Origin: Gordionus sp. m RMFG-2023
Lineage: Eukaryota > Nematomorpha > Gordioida > Chordodea > Parachordodidae
Assembly (NCBI RefSeq): GCF_954871325.1
Contig: NC_088775.1
Location: forward strand, 19,941,561 to 20,005,560
Direction: 5' to 3'
Length of the DNA stretch: 64,000 bases
The notes below the pieces were generated by a model, which did not search any database, was not told the origin of the DNA, and saw only the letters and a list, made by a program, of their open reading frames with translations. Shown here one piece after another: positions 1 through 12,424 of this stretch (position 1 is the stretch's first letter; each line of letters starts with the position of its first letter). The translations under genes were made by a program, and so were the position numbers.

Positions 1-1074
1 TTAACTCAAATAAAATATCGTAGATGGAGATTTGATGGGGTACATTTAGTAGTTTGAAGGCGAACATAATTGATGAAAATAATTTTGAAATGACTTACCC
101 TTTTTTTTATCCATCTTATATAGAATTGTTTGTACCATTTTATAATTTTTTTATTAACCATATTTACAAAGGGAAAAAAAATTTTATTTTTAAAAAAAAA
201 TTTCCATAAGGCGAGTTTCTTTTGCCAAAACTGGAGGCACCATGTAGAGTAACATGAATATGTGCCGGTAAATAATAAATAAGTTTTATTAACTTTATTA
301 AATAAAAAATATATTTTATTAACTCCTTTCTTTTTCTTTTCTAAAGGTATATATACATTTTCTAAAAAATAAATTAGAATATAAAACGAAATATAAAAAA
401 AGTAAAATAATATAAAAAAGTAAGGTTACACCGTTTATAAAATAAAATTAGATTATAACACATAATAAAAATCAAATAATAAAAATTAGATTATAACAAA
501 AATAAAATTTATATTGTAATAAAAATTATCATAATGCAACAGTAATGATAACTTTCTGTCTGAGGCTATTGGATATAAAATTAAGGCGTTTTGATAATCT
601 TCTGTACAAAAGATTTTTCTTTCCTTTTTATTGTAATTCCGCATCACTAGTAAATGATAAAATGAGCTAAAATGGCGTGTCCCAACTACACTATGACCAA
701 CTATGACCGAGCCCACTAACTTTATAAATATCATCCAAAATTATATTAATTCATGTTTATTGATTCTGAAAGTTTGCCAGATTGGAAAATAGGGTTTAAA
801 CTTTCCTAAAATTTATTTATTATGATTTTTAAAGCTTTATTTATAAATATAAACGTTAAAGTTTGCAAATATTTTTTATTACTTTTGGTATGCCAAAACA
901 TATTTTCTTCTGTAAAAATTAAAATACTTAATATTTTTCAAATCTTTTTTAGCCAATCATGTATGACGTAATTATATATGTTAGGCTCAAATTTCCGGTC
1001 TTATAAAATAATAGCTCAAATTATAATTAGAGTGTCCTAACTTTCCCCTGTACTCTATGTACCCCGGTCTCCCC
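1..1074. other. AT-rich DNA, no gene seen
   Basis: Simple AT-rich sequence with frequent stops in all frames. Short open frames here (for example 486-734 on the minus strand) have low-complexity composition and no recognisable motif. I see no RNA gene or element boundary. The sequence grades into the 41-bp satellite at about 1075. Confidence 0.6.
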
Positions 1075-2231
1075 TAATTAATGTTAAATTAAAATGACTA
1101 GAATACGAATTGCCATATATAATGTTAAATTGAAATGACTAAACTACGAATAGCGGTAATTAATGTTAAATTAAAATGAAACTACGAATTGCCATATATA
1201 ATGTTAAATTAAAATGACTAAACTACGAATTGTCATATATAATGTTTGTTAATTGAGATTGATTTTTTTATATATATTTAAATTTGTATTGATATTTTAT
1301 ATAACAATTGGTATAATTTGAACATAACCTATTTAATATGTTACGATTATTTTAACCTGTAACTTTTTTTTGTTAAAATTGTTTTTGTAATATATATATA
1401 CCTCATTGTTAGTTAGTTTTTTTATTAGTTAGATAATATAATAAAAATACGTTTTATTAATATAATGAATTTTTAGTACCGAATCCATAGTTATCATTAT
1501 ATAACAATATTAAATTAAAATGACTAAACTACGAATTGCGGTAATTAATGTTAAATTAAAATGACTAAACTACGAATTGCGGTATTTAATGTTAAATTAA
1601 AATGACTACACTACTAATTGCCGAATTTAATGTTAAATTAAAATGACTAAACTACGAATTACGGTAATTAATGTTAAATTAAAATGATTAAATTACGAAT
1701 TGCGGTAATTAATGTTAAACTAAAATGACTAAACTACGAATTGTCATATATAATGTTAAATTAAAATGACTAAACTACGAATTGCGGTAATTAATGTTAA
1801 ATTAAAATCACTAAACTACGAATTGTGGTAATTAATGTTAAATTATAATGACTAAACTACGAATTGCCGTATTTAATGTTAATTAAAATGACTAAATTAC
1901 GAATTGTCATAGTTATATTAAAATGACTAAACTTCGAATTGCCGTATTTAATGTTAAATTAAAATGACTAAACTTCGAATTGCCGTATTTAATGTTAAAT
2001 TAAAATGACTAAACTACGAATTGCGGTAATTAATGTTAAATTAAAATGACTAAACTACGAATTGCCATATATAATGTTTAATTAAAATGACTAAACAACT
2101 TCAATGTTTAATTAAAATGATTAAACTACGAATTGCCGTATTTAATGTTAAATTAAAATGTCTAAACTGAGAATTGCGGCAACTAAAGTTAAATTAAAAT
2201 GATTAAACTACGAATTTACGTATATAATGTT
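1075..2231 (+). repeat. 41-bp satellite array, forward orientation
   Basis: Tandem copies of a unit of about 41 bp with core AAATGACTAAACTACGAATT followed by a variable GCGGTAATTAATG or GCCATATATAATG segment. Four or five copies occupy about 1075-1246. About 260 bp of non-repeat AT-rich DNA (1250-1505) interrupts, and the array resumes to about 2231. The reverse complement of the same unit forms the arrays at 7840-8667 and 18704-19112. The unit has no coding content. Confidence 0.9.
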
Positions 2232-2539
2232 AAAAATGTTGAATAGTCAAATTCTTAATCCTAAATTTAAATTTTTATTCTTGTATAAAACTTATATTAT
2301 ATTTTATTATCTATTTAGATTTGACTTGTTCTTATTTTTTATTTGTAAAACTAACTTTATATTTTTTTGTAAATCATTATTTGTATTTAAATTAATGATA
2401 GTATTAATTTAAAAAAATATATAATAATTAATATTTGTATATATATTTATATACATATAAAAAAAAAACATTTTAAGAAAATAAATAAATATAGTATTGG
2501 AGGATATGTTTGTGACGGTGTTAAAAAAAAATATTGAGG

Positions 2540-3250
2540 TTAGGAAGGATAATCTTGTGGGGAGAGACTGCCTATGAAGCTAATATAATTAGCCTTGTGT
2601 ATTGCGATGGCGAGTCTTTGCCTTAAGAAGAAGCCCTCGCGGGGTTCACCGGTTAGTTGACGAATGTGGGAGCTGAGTTCCTTGAAAAAGGATAAGGCAT
2701 ATTTCCCAAAAGTAGTAAGGGTAGTGGAAATAATGGGGATGAAAATATATTCTTGAGAGATTTCGGAATATTTCGCTATTTTGAGTGTCTCCTTTTTCTC
2801 GAGTATATTGACTGTTTGATTTGATGGAGCGAGTGGATCAATACAAGAGTAGTCCCAGACCAGGAATTGATCGCGCTTCCAAGGAATTTGCGAAATACCG
2901 TCAGGCCGTTTCCCATCAGATCTGAAAAGACCGGATGGTTCAAGAGTGGAGGGGATTTGAGCAGATCTAAGAGCTCTAAGAATGATCGAATTGCATAGAT
3001 TATGTCTTACAATTCGACCTTTACATGAGCGACAATGAAGACTATGTCTTCCATTGCCCAAAACTGCGGAGCCGCAACCTGAACATATGTGGGGTTGGGT
3101 AATAAGGCAATTTAAACGGATACCGATTGCATGTGAGAGCTCGTTTTTATTTAGTTGTAATTGCAGATTAATAGACGGAATGGCCTCGAGAAACTCATGG
3201 CCTGAACCATTAAGCAAAGAAGAGAATAAGGGACGGTCAGATAATTGCAT
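2540..3250 (-). pseudogene. CCHC plus PD-(D/E)XK-like endonuclease domain
   Basis: The longest open block of the non-LTR element, 236 residues. A Cys/His cluster (C56, C59, H69, C73) is followed by an RH pair (R82-H83), then RPDG at 115-118, a hydrophobic strand ending in D133, and KYSE at 160-163. Cysteine cluster, RH, PD, D, then K/E is the order found in the C-terminal endonuclease of R2-like elements, which nicks target DNA for target-primed reverse transcription. Similarity is by motif order only. The block is probably the C-terminus of a longer pol whose upstream part is broken. Confidence 0.65.
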
Positions 3251-3383
3251 TCTGGAAAGGAGTGATTCAACGCAGAGTGCAATAATAGGCCTATCCCAGT
3301 CCTCCTGCTTATTAGATTCAGGAAGGGGGTGAACCGCATAAATTCGTGTCCGATGATTGCATCATTAAAAGAAGACTCGGGAT

Positions 3384-5081
3384 TTAAATAATTGGGATTA
3401 TTATGTTTTTAGTTAGTAGACAACTGGATATAAAGGCCGTTAAGGCGAGATCGGATGGAGATCTGAGGCCCAGACCTCCCATCTTTGTGGGTAAAGAAGC
3501 TTGTGTCCAAGCAATTTCATCGAATTTAAGATTTAGAATGCTTTCGATAAGGATTTTGATCCCATTATCATAAACTCCAAGTGGAATGGGGAATTTAAAT
3601 ATGGCAGTTGAGCGAAGTGCGTAAAGAATACGGGGAATATTGAAAAAATTTTTCACCAGGAAAAAGGCTTTATGAGAAGGAAGAAGGGAAAATAAATCTT
3701 CCAGCTCTAATAAAGTATCCAAAGTGGACTGAAGAAAGAAAGAAATAGCAGAGTTACCACCAACAGGGGCTCCCAGATGATAGAGACCGTCAAGAGTCGT
3801 GAGTTTGAATTTGTTAGTATTAGGTTCGATTGTATTGATAGGGATAAATTCTGATTCTCTGGATTAATGGAGAGTCCTATAGCTGATCCGGCCTCCTTGA
3901 TAATGTTCACAGCTTTATTAACTTCAACATTGGATCCTCCAAGGATACTATCATCAATGTACCAGGAATGCAAGGATAATGAGCAGACCGAATTAATGGA
4001 TTTAATGATGTCATTAATACCTAAACAAAAGAATAGGGAACCTAGGGGGTCTCACTGCTGAATGCCCTCGACGGATGGGATTTTAAAGGTATCAAACAGA
4101 AGAGTGGAGGGCTGTTGATAACACGAATAAAAAAACTTAGTGTAACTGGGAAAAAGATTACTTGAGGAACTCAAAAAGGAGTTCCGGGAGAGTGTGTTGT
4201 AGTAAGCATTAGAGAAATCAATTTTTATAAGGGTTCATTAGAAGGTAAATTTTCAAGATATAATCTGGACAAATGTACAACAGCTTCACAGCCACCGGGG
4301 ATTCCAACACCAAGTTGGAAGGGACTTAACGTGAAGCATCATGCTTAATTCGAGATGATATCATCTTGGCTACTAATCGACGAAAGGTAGAACCAATGGC
4401 AATGGGTCTGATATCATTATTAGGTTTTTGAAGTGCAATTAGCCTAGCACCAAAAAGGATAGGTGAAACGAAATTAGGAACCTCACAGTTTAAAATTTTG
4501 TTGCAGAAGTTTGTTAGTTTGGGGAGAACAGATGTTTGTGAGCATGTAGAGGGGGAAGTGATTTCCTGGAGAAAAATGGGACATATGCCATCAAGCCCAT
4601 GAGCGGAATCGCGATGAAAGGAGAGAATGGCTTTCCTTACTTCTTCAGAAGTAAAAAGAGAAGCGCAAGTGGAGTGAGGTTGAGGAGAAATAGGGATGAT
4701 GTAGGCTAAGGGGTGTTTTTTACATAACCATAAATAGGTAGACATGGATGGCTCAGCTAAAGAGTCATGTGTGGACACCAATCTGAGTGCTCCTTTAATA
4801 TTGAGGTTGTCAATTTTCTTGCAGATCAAATTGGCCTTCAACTCTATTGGTGAGAATCTTCTTTTGTTTAAGACTGACTGTGAGATTTTGTTTTCATGAA
4901 GATGGGGGGTCTTCATCGAAGCAGCATCCTTGATTTGCTGAGTGAGGGATTTAGGTGAATTTTTGTCAGGCACTCTGAAAGTATTATATCCAAAATATAG
5001 GAATTTTAGCCATTCTTGCTCATTACTAAAGTTTTGCAAAAGAGAAAATAGGCAGTCAGCAAAAGATTTAGCAACAGACAA
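3384..5081 (-). pseudogene. Reverse transcriptase fragments of the non-LTR element
   Basis: Three open blocks carry RT landmarks. Block 4326-5081 has the fingers region with a DSAHGLDG-like motif and RPIAIGSTFRRL. Block 3707-3973 has the catalytic YIDD (about 3950-3961) in the context WYIDDSILGG. Block 3384-3722 has QASLPTKMGGLGLRS, the thumb-side motif common in non-LTR polymerases with this type of C-terminal domain. At least three frame changes or stops separate the blocks. The motifs are clear but the copy cannot make a full polymerase as it stands. Confidence 0.8.
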
Positions 5082-5093
5082 TCTAGGACCTTT

Positions 5094-5145
5094 GGGGATC
5101 CTTGAAATAATATTTGGTTGGGGATCCTTGAAATAATATTTGGTT
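5094..5145. repeat. 26-bp tandem duplication
   Basis: The segment starting GGGGATCCTTGAAATAATAT occurs at 5094 and again at 5120, a perfect head-to-tail duplication of 26 bp. Because 26 is not a multiple of three it shifts the frame of the non-LTR element around residue 45 of its 5' block. Confidence 0.9.
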
Positions 5146-5340
5146 TGGAATGATCAAAAAAAATATCTGAGAAGCTGGAATTTGAATTGTGGTGAAGTGG
5201 AACAGAATTTTCTGTGGGGATAATCAAGGTATTGGTAAGAAAAAAGGAACGTGGCCAGAGTGTGAGCATCTGAGTGAAGGAGGACCATGGACTTGTAAGC
5301 ATCCATTTTTCCTTATATGTACTGTTTTTTGACAAGAGGG

Positions 5341-7438
5341 ACAGATTTGTGATGATGACATACAGAGAATGGTAAATTAAATATTCATGTAGTAGAAAAA
5401 ATTAATTTGACTCATACAATAGCTATAGGCTAGCAAAAATTTTGAATGATGAGGTTATTATTGATTATTTTGAATAAATTCATTAATAATGATAAGAATT
5501 CAGGAGAATTTTTGAGTAATTGGTTATTTTTTAAAATTATGTAGGTATGATAATAAATGAATGATTCATGTTGATAATATAATTGTTTAGATTTCATATA
5601 TAGCTATAGCAGGATCCTAAAAATACTATAAACTTATAAACAGCTGATTGTGAATAAAGAGCTAAAAGCTTGGTTATTGCTAGTTTGGGAGAGAAAGATC
5701 CAAGGACATTATTGCAGCATGGTATGAATATGATCAAGGACTGATAGTTGTTTAGATACTATATTACTATTTTATTTATAACCTTATAAAAAGCTGTGAA
5801 TACAGGACTAAAGACTTGGTGCATGGATAGGTGGAATTTTGATTTTTTAATTATATTTAAAGATAAAAAAAAATTAAATTGTACAAATTTTTTTATAAAT
5901 AAATACCAGTGATCCTTCTTACAAAAATAGTTATATAATATTTTAGAAAATAAAATAATATAATTCATTTTACCTTTACCTAACTCTTATAAGACCATAT
6001 TAGCATGGTGCCCCGGTCCGTGAAAAAAACTCTCCGGATAATTTTTTAAATTTTTTTAAATTCTTCCAATTCGTTTTAGTGGGGAAAATTAACATGATAA
6101 CAACTTATATAAAGGTTAAAAAAATATTTTTTTCATAATACTTATTTCGATGTATATATTTAAAATCTTGAGCATACCCTCCGCCATATACAGTTGCGAC
6201 TTATTGTTTGAGCTAACTGGCACCCTTGATGAAGAATATTATCGTATACCAATCCAAACTCTGGTGATGTCTTTTTTCAATTCCAAAGTTTAAAGATATG
6301 TTTAAGTGTTACGAATCATTAAATAGGAAATTCTATATCTATGAAGAAACAGAATTTTTAGAATTGTCGTGTGTATCTGTTTAAATATAAATCATAACCG
6401 CGAGTATTATAACTGGTTAACGATTATATGTAAACGTTCGTTGCCTTGGTCATTATATATATGATATAAATTCTTTTATATTTATAAATATATTTTTTAA
6501 TATAAGTAGATGATTCTTATAGTGCTCATATATTTAACGTTTCAACTTGTATTTAAAAATGCAAATAATAAATTCCTAGTAATGGTTTTCAGCTGTATAT
6601 TGTTCAAAAGAAAAACCCCCATTCTTAACCAAAAATCGTAAGGGTTTAGATTTAACATTTTTATATAAAGAACTTTAGCTGACAGGGTCCTATCTATGCT
6701 ATATTAAAATTATAATTCAGAAGAACATCGCAAAAAACAATTTATTAGCACCAATACTTTTTAATCAAATCTCACATTTTGAGGTTTAATATTTAAATTT
6801 TTTTAATTCTAAGAATATTATTAGCTCACTGATTGATTATGTTAAATGAAAGTATATTTCACAAATAAAATATTTTAATAATTTAAGATAATTTATCAGG
6901 TTTATAAATATTATTTTATGATAAAGGAGTAATAAGAGGACTTAATTTCAAAACGTTCGTTTCCATACTAAACTATTTATATTTACTAATTTAATATTTA
7001 TAAAATAAAACTGAGATAGAGTCTTGACACTTATGAATATAATTTTTTAATTTGTTAGTAGAACTATGGATAACCCGAGCTTTCAACAAGTGAAAAAATT
7101 GCTATCGTAGAATTCATTTTCTATTTAATAAGTATAACATAAAATATAATTTTATAAATGCTGTATTTAACATTTAGCGACATAACGTTCCCTATCACTA
7201 AATCGTAAAGAATTCAAAAGGATCTAAGCAGAGGATATTTAATCCATCCTAAACAAATATATATTTAATCTTGTTGTTTATAATTTATTTTATTAAATAA
7301 AATAAAAATCCTTACTAATTATATTATTTTTCAGATTTTATATATTTTAAAATTGTATAAATAAATACTTCTTTAATATCTTAATTTTTAAATGTAAATT
7401 ATATCTATTTGAATAAATAAAAAGGATTAGGTCTAAAT
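5341..7438. other. AT-rich DNA, no gene seen
   Basis: About 2.1 kb without a supportable gene. The minus-strand frame at 5759-5968 is low complexity. Small GC-richer islands (for example around 6005 and 6610) show no motif I recognise. No inverted termini or tandem arrays are evident. Confidence 0.55.
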
Positions 7439-7661
7439 TAGTGTTGTTAAACGGCTCGTTTTGAGCCTATTTTTAAAAACGTCTAACTCAATATTTCACC
7501 CAGAATAATATTACGCAAGCCTGAAGATTTTGCTTGTAGAAGGAACAAAGGTTTGGACATCTATTTGCAAAATCTCAAGGCTTAGACAATATTTTTCTGG
7601 CTAAAAAGTTGAGTTTGCCATTTTTAAAAATCAGCTCAAAACGAGCCGTTTGACAACACTA
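7439..7661. mobile_element. hAT-type foldback MITE, copy 1
   Basis: A 223-bp hairpin. Its arms start TAGTGTTGTTAAACGGCTCG and contain GGCTCGTTTTGAGCC, and the right arm ends in CGAGCCGTTTGACAACACTA. The 8-bp duplication GTCTAAAT flanks it perfectly (7431-7438 and 7662-7669), the hallmark of hAT transposition. It has no coding capacity and depends on a transposase supplied elsewhere. Sister copies lie at 13669-13880 and 40716-40938. Confidence 0.95.
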
Positions 7662-7839
7662 GTCTAAATATATATTTTTGCAATAAAATATTTATATTAA
7701 GAAAATTTACCATCATAACATAATTATCTTGTTGCAATTAATACTTATGAAGAAGTAGTAATATACTTTACTAATAGATGTTGATAGTTAAATTTTGTTT
7801 TAAAGGTAGTGTAAACGCAGGGTAAACTAGATCGATTAG

Positions 7840-8667
7840 CAGCTTAGTCATTTTAATTCAATATTAATTATGACAATTCGTAGTTTAGTGATTTTATATC
7901 ACAATAATTACCGCAATTCGTAGTTTAGTCATTTTAAATAACATTAATTACGACAATTCACAGTTTAGTCATTTTAATTTAAACATTAATTATCGCAATT
8001 GCCAGTTAAGATATTTTAATTCAACGATAATTATCGCAATTCGTAGTTTACTCATCTTCATTTAGCATTAAATACTATATTGTTAAGTCATTTATAATTT
8101 AACATTAATTACCACAATTATTAGTTTAGTCTAAATTAATTTTATATCAATTCTTAATTTAGTCATTTTAATTTAACATTAATTAGGGCAATTTACAGTT
8201 TGGTCATTTTAATTTAACATTAATTACAGCAATTCGCAATTAAGACATTTTAATTTAACATTAAATACGGCAATTTGTATTTTACCCATTTTAATATAGC
8301 ATTAAATACGGCAATTCATAGTGTAGTCATTTTAATTTATCATTAATTACGGCAGTTCGCTGTTTGGTCATTTTAATTTAACATTAATTTCAACAATTCA
8401 CAGTTTAGTCATCTTAATTTAACATTGTCAATTAGTAATTGGCCATTTTAATTTAAAATTTACCGGTAATTCGCAATTTATATTAATTATGGCAATTCGT
8501 AGTTTGATCATTTTTATTTAACATTAAATACGGCAATTCTCAGTTTAGTTATTTTAATTTAACATCATATACTGTTTAGACAATTTAATTTAAAATTAAA
8601 TAAGGCAATTCGTAGTTTAGGCATTTTATTTAACATTATATATGGCAATTCGTAGTTTAGTCATATA
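7840..8667 (-). repeat. 41-bp satellite array, reverse orientation
   Basis: About 20 degenerate copies of the reverse complement of the 1075-2231 satellite, with core AATTCGTAGTTTAGTCATTT. The array is interrupted at 8668 by a MITE and a large hAT-type element, and resumes at 18704. Confidence 0.9.
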
Positions 8668-8675
8668 ATTTAGTG

Positions 8676-9005
8676 CAATGACATATAATAATACCTAGAC
8701 TGACGATTCATTCATTAAAATGCATTTTTAAGCGTCGTTAAAAGCAAATCAGCTGGACCCGCCTGGTAACCTTTATAATAATTATTTTCATGTTAAAAAC
8801 TAATATTTTGATAACTTACTTTCTTATTATCTCGATGAACAGGCAATTCTTTAATAAAGTTTGCATCAGATATAATATAAAATTAGGCTCTCGTTTAAAA
8901 TTTTAATATTTATTACAGTAACCAAGATGGCGTCTCTAGCTGATTTGTATTGATGTACACTTTTAATGAATGAATCGTCAGTCTAGGTATTATTATATGT
9001 CATTG
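8676..9005. mobile_element. 330-bp hAT-type MITE with 45-bp perfect TIRs
   Basis: Termini CAATGACATATAATAATACC and its exact complement extend as a perfect inverted repeat of at least 45 bp. It is flanked by an 8-bp duplication ATTTAGTG (8668-8675 and 9006-9013). The interior is non-coding. The right-hand ATTTAGTG copy contains the first five bases of the large element starting at 9009, so the MITE landed exactly on that element's left terminus and is the younger insertion. Confidence 0.92.
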
Positions 9006-9065
9006 ATTTAGTGTTGTTAAATGGTTGGTTTTTTTCGACCACGACCCCGAGCCGAAGTCGTAAAA

Positions 9066-9185
9066 ATTGGCCCCTGAGCCAGGGTCGAAAAATCAACCAC
9101 GACCCGCCCGACCCATTGGACCTTTTGAGCCGACCCGGGTTGGCTTACTGGGTCGGCCTGCTGGGTTGGCTTGCTGGGTCAATTT
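9066..9185. repeat. GC-rich subterminal repeats, left arm
   Basis: Degenerate ~10-bp units of the type GGGTCGGCCT and GGGTTGGCTT (complement of GACCCAGCAGGCC) packed within 120 bp of the left terminus. They mirror 18361-18680. Their base composition is strikingly unlike the AT-rich surroundings. In hAT elements such subterminal motifs typically bind the transposase; that role here is inferred. Confidence 0.85.
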
Positions 9186-9339
9186 GTTGAATATATATAA
9201 AATTAAACTAGTTTGTTTTAATCCGGGTTCATTGTTTTTGATATTATAAAAATGTTCAAAAATCGGTAGGGGTGCCTTTGATAGTAAGACACTTCATCGT
9301 ATTTTTCGTCCAATTCGTTCAAAATGGAGATTAATATGT

Positions 9340-9810
9340 TTGAAATGGTAAAATTTAATTTTTTACCACAATCTTACGTTAAATGTTAATAATTCTTTTG
9401 GAATGTTAATAATTCTTTTGGAATGGTAAAATTTAATATATATTATTCAAATATAGAATATTTAGCAGGTTTATGGCAAAATATAATTTCTACAGCAAAT
9501 TAAGAAGATTAATAGGTTTAAAATGGTAAAATTTAATATATATTATTATTCAAATATAGAATATTTAGCAGATTTCAAATGGTAAAAATTTATCTTAGCT
9601 CTTACACAATATCAAAAGAACAACCTAGGATATAATTTCTACAGCAAATTAAGAAGATTAATAGGTTTAAAATGGTAAAATTTAATATATATTATTATTC
9701 AAATATAGAATATTTAGCAGGTTTCAAATGGTAACAATTTATCTTAGCTCTTACACAATATCAAAAGAACAACCTAGGATACAATTTTTACAGCAAATTA
9801 AGAAGCTTAT
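9340..9810. repeat. ~148-bp tandem repeats inside the MULE end
   Basis: About 2.5 head-to-tail copies containing TTAATAGGTTTAAAATGG (9508 and 9656) and CAAATATAGAATATTTAGCAG. They are non-coding and lie between the MULE 3' TIR and the end of the transposase frame. Confidence 0.8.
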
Positions 9811-9943
9811 TTTATTATTCAAATTTATAATGTATATGACATATGTTAATTATTTCAAATGTATAAATCGAATACAAAAATATAAACAACGCATGTATAA
9901 AACAAATATAAATTATTTACAATGTAAAATACAATAATAAAAA

Positions 9944-11317
9944 TTATATATTATCAAATAAATTTGAATTATATATTAATTTAATATAAGCTGATGCTTT
10001 ATCAGCAAATTCTAATTTATTAATGATACAATTATTGTATTGTACAGTCAATTTTTCCAAATTTCTCTCTTTTAATATATATTTAGTATTTGTTTTCTTA
10101 AGCATCATCCCTAGATCAATTTGAACCTTCTTTAGCTTGAGGTTCCTATGGTCCAATTGTATTAGCGTTATAAAGGAATAAATATTTGGGTGAGATGACT
10201 TCACCAACTTATTTAAGGCTGAATGCCATCCTTCAAGGTGATTGTTTGTGCGCGGGCCACCTATTGCATATCTACTCCAGATCTCCCTTGAGAACATTGA
10301 ATTACGCCCTATAAAGAAAAAAATATATATTTTTTATTTTACCTGTCCAGGTTTTATCCGTATATAGAAACAAAAGATTTAGGTCTATATTATTTATTTG
10401 GGCCAAACTTTTACTTATATCTAGGACATCATCAATATCCTCAAGCTTGAGAAGAGGTAAAATGCACATCCTCCTTACAATTTTTCTGGCGATAGGATTT
10501 TCATGATATATTTTTTTTAGCAATAAGGAATTGACTTGTCTCCAAACACTTTGGGTAAAGTGGAAAAAACAGTCTAATTATAAAATTAAAAAAATATAAA
10601 GAATATTATCAATTAACCTTTGATTTGTATATTTATAAATACATCATACAAGGCCTCTATGGCTGCCTGTTCAAAATCTAATTGAACATATTTTGGACAA
10701 AGTATAAAATTATAGTCCTCACATATCTTCTTTATCATTTGGAAGAGTTTTATATAAGTAGCTTTACTATTTGGCAATAAAGCATATATGGTTACTAACA
10801 TATGCTCTTTATAATAAATATGAAAAGTGTATAATTGTTTGTAAATTTTGGGGGAAATGAGGTGCCATCCATGTAGATGGTTTCAGCCTCTGCAAGGATT
10901 CTAATAAATTCATGTGTTGAGAATATTAGGATCTCATTATTATCATTGGCTAAGAGGAATGGTTCCCCTTCAAATGTGATGTATTCTGTTGGTAATATTA
11001 GCTCACCTGTTGTAAGAGGCAAAGCTGGCCGTGACTGCTTGATCATTCGAATCATTGTTTTTTGGACTGATTCAAATGGTGGAATTGCATTAGGGAAGTC
11101 TGAGATATCTGGAGTGTTATGGAGCCTTTCTGTTAAAATTCGATTATATATTGTCTTTCTTGATTCTAATGGGTTTGCTTGCATTGCAGTTTTAAGACTG
11201 TTTCTTGTTTCAAGGCCCAAGAATTCATCCTTGTCCTCTTCATGTGTATGTTCCCTTTTAATATCAACTCTAGAATCTTGGATTCTTAATATTACACGTC
11301 CATTACATAAATTTTGA
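9944..11317 (-). pseudogene. MULE transposase, catalytic and C-terminal part
   Basis: Blocks read in order on the minus strand. Block 11317-10795 holds the region leading to the first catalytic Asp in YMDGTSFPP. Block 10801-10618 holds YALLPNSKATY and LDFEQAAIEAL, the MULE second-Asp region. After a 44-nt GT-AG intron (10574-10617) comes CFFHFTQSVWRQV. After a 34-nt intron (10309-10342) comes the C-terminal block with TNNHLEGWH carrying the expected Glu. Both introns restore the MULE consensus frame. One single-base shift near 10840 separates the first two blocks and appears to be the only break, so the copy has decayed little. Confidence 0.85.
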
Positions 11318-11659
11318 CGGCATTTGTAATATATAGAATCCTTCCTACAATAATCTCTTATGTACAGAAATCCTTGATAGTAAAGGCAATAATTACCCTT
11401 TGAGGATTTAATGTATTGAATATCTATGATATATAAATAAAAATAATTAAATCATGAATTTATTACTTGAATTTTGGATGCTAGCATATTGTAATTCTAA
11501 TAGCATTTGGGCATTATTTACATCTTCTGTACCTATTTAAAAAATAATTTAATAAAATAAGTTATAAAAAATTACTAGATATTGTAGGTTGTATATTAAA
11601 TGCTGGTAATAGCTGAGATTGAGTTAATATAATGCCTAATAATAATTAATTTATTATAA

Positions 11660-12140
11660 AATTTATTAATTTGTGAAACTTGATCTGGCATTAGTAGGTT
11701 GCATGTTCTGTGTTACTAAGGGTTGACATGGAGTAAAACATATTCCCTAAAAATAAACTGTTTATAAAAATAAAATAATTGATGAAACTAGTTATAGTTG
11801 TTTGGTAGTTTGCTACAGAGAGTTGAGATGTGGCACATATATTGCCTAAAATTAAATTGATTATAGAAATTTTAATTTGTGAAACTTGATATGGCATTAG
11901 CAGGTTCCATGTTCTGTGTTACTAAGGGTTGACATGGAGTAAACATATTGCCTAAATTGATGAAACTAGTTATAGTTGTTTGGTAGTTTGCTACAGAGAG
12001 TTGAGATGGGGCACATATATTGCCTAAAATTAAATTGATTATAGAAATTTTAATTTGTGAAACTTGATATGGCATTAACAGGTTGCATGTTCTGTGTTAC
12101 TAAGGGGACATGGAGTAAACATATTGCCTAAAAATAAATT
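11660..12140. repeat. ~180-205-bp repeats between MULE exons
   Basis: Three copies starting near 11674, 11879 and 12056, sharing GTGAAACTTGAT, TGGCATTA and TGTTCTGTGTTACTAAGGG. They sit between the FLYWCH exon and the catalytic exons. The minus-strand frames crossing them give near-identical peptides, so this may be a repeated linker-coding segment or an expanded intron. Confidence 0.75.
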
Positions 12141-12151
12141 GATTTAGTGAT

Positions 12152-12424
12152 TTATTTATAAAAATATTTACCAATATGTGTTTTACACTGTTCTATGGTA
12201 TGATCCTGCATCTCTGTGAACCTACCTGATTGTAAAATACCCCGTCCTAAGCAACTCCTTTGTCTACACCTGTAATACGATGTGGCATTTATTACTCTAT
12301 GGATGGTATATTCTAAATCATTAAAACATAAAATATCACGTCCTCTTTTGGATTTTTTATTAGTAATTTTGTTTTCTAAAATTAAAACTAAATTAATATG
12401 TTTACACTTTTGTATTTCCCGCAC
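12152..12424 (-). pseudogene. FLYWCH zinc-finger exon of the MULE transposase
   Basis: Ninety residues ending near a possible splice donor (complement of GTAAATATT, about 12171). The segment RGRDILCFNDLEYTIHRV followed by YYRCRQRSCLGRG, then D-H and the next Cys, matches the FLYWCH layout of aromatic residues, C-x4-C and H. This is the usual N-terminal DNA-binding domain of one animal MULE group. It lies just inside the right TIR, as expected for the 5' exon of a minus-strand gene. Confidence 0.75.

Larger units (their letters stand above)
2530..5340 (-). mobile_element. Decayed non-LTR retrotransposon with restriction-like endonuclease
   Basis: A minus-strand element of about 2.8 kb whose broken frames together show a reverse transcriptase followed by a zinc-binding motif and a restriction-like endonuclease-like domain. 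This is the domain order of R2-type (REL-endo) non-LTR elements. I see no target-site duplication or 3' poly(A). The 5' part (5006-5335) has no recognised domain. A 26-bp tandem duplication at 5094-5145 shifts the frame near the 5' end. Several further stops and shifts separate the RT blocks, so the copy is dead. Assignment to a named clade would need a phylogeny. Confidence 0.8.

Noticed and set aside
1075-2231. Regular ~41-bp repeats that could suggest a CRISPR array
   Set aside because: Units are head to tail without unique spacers, divergence is spread over the whole unit, and the genome is eukaryotic. It is a satellite.
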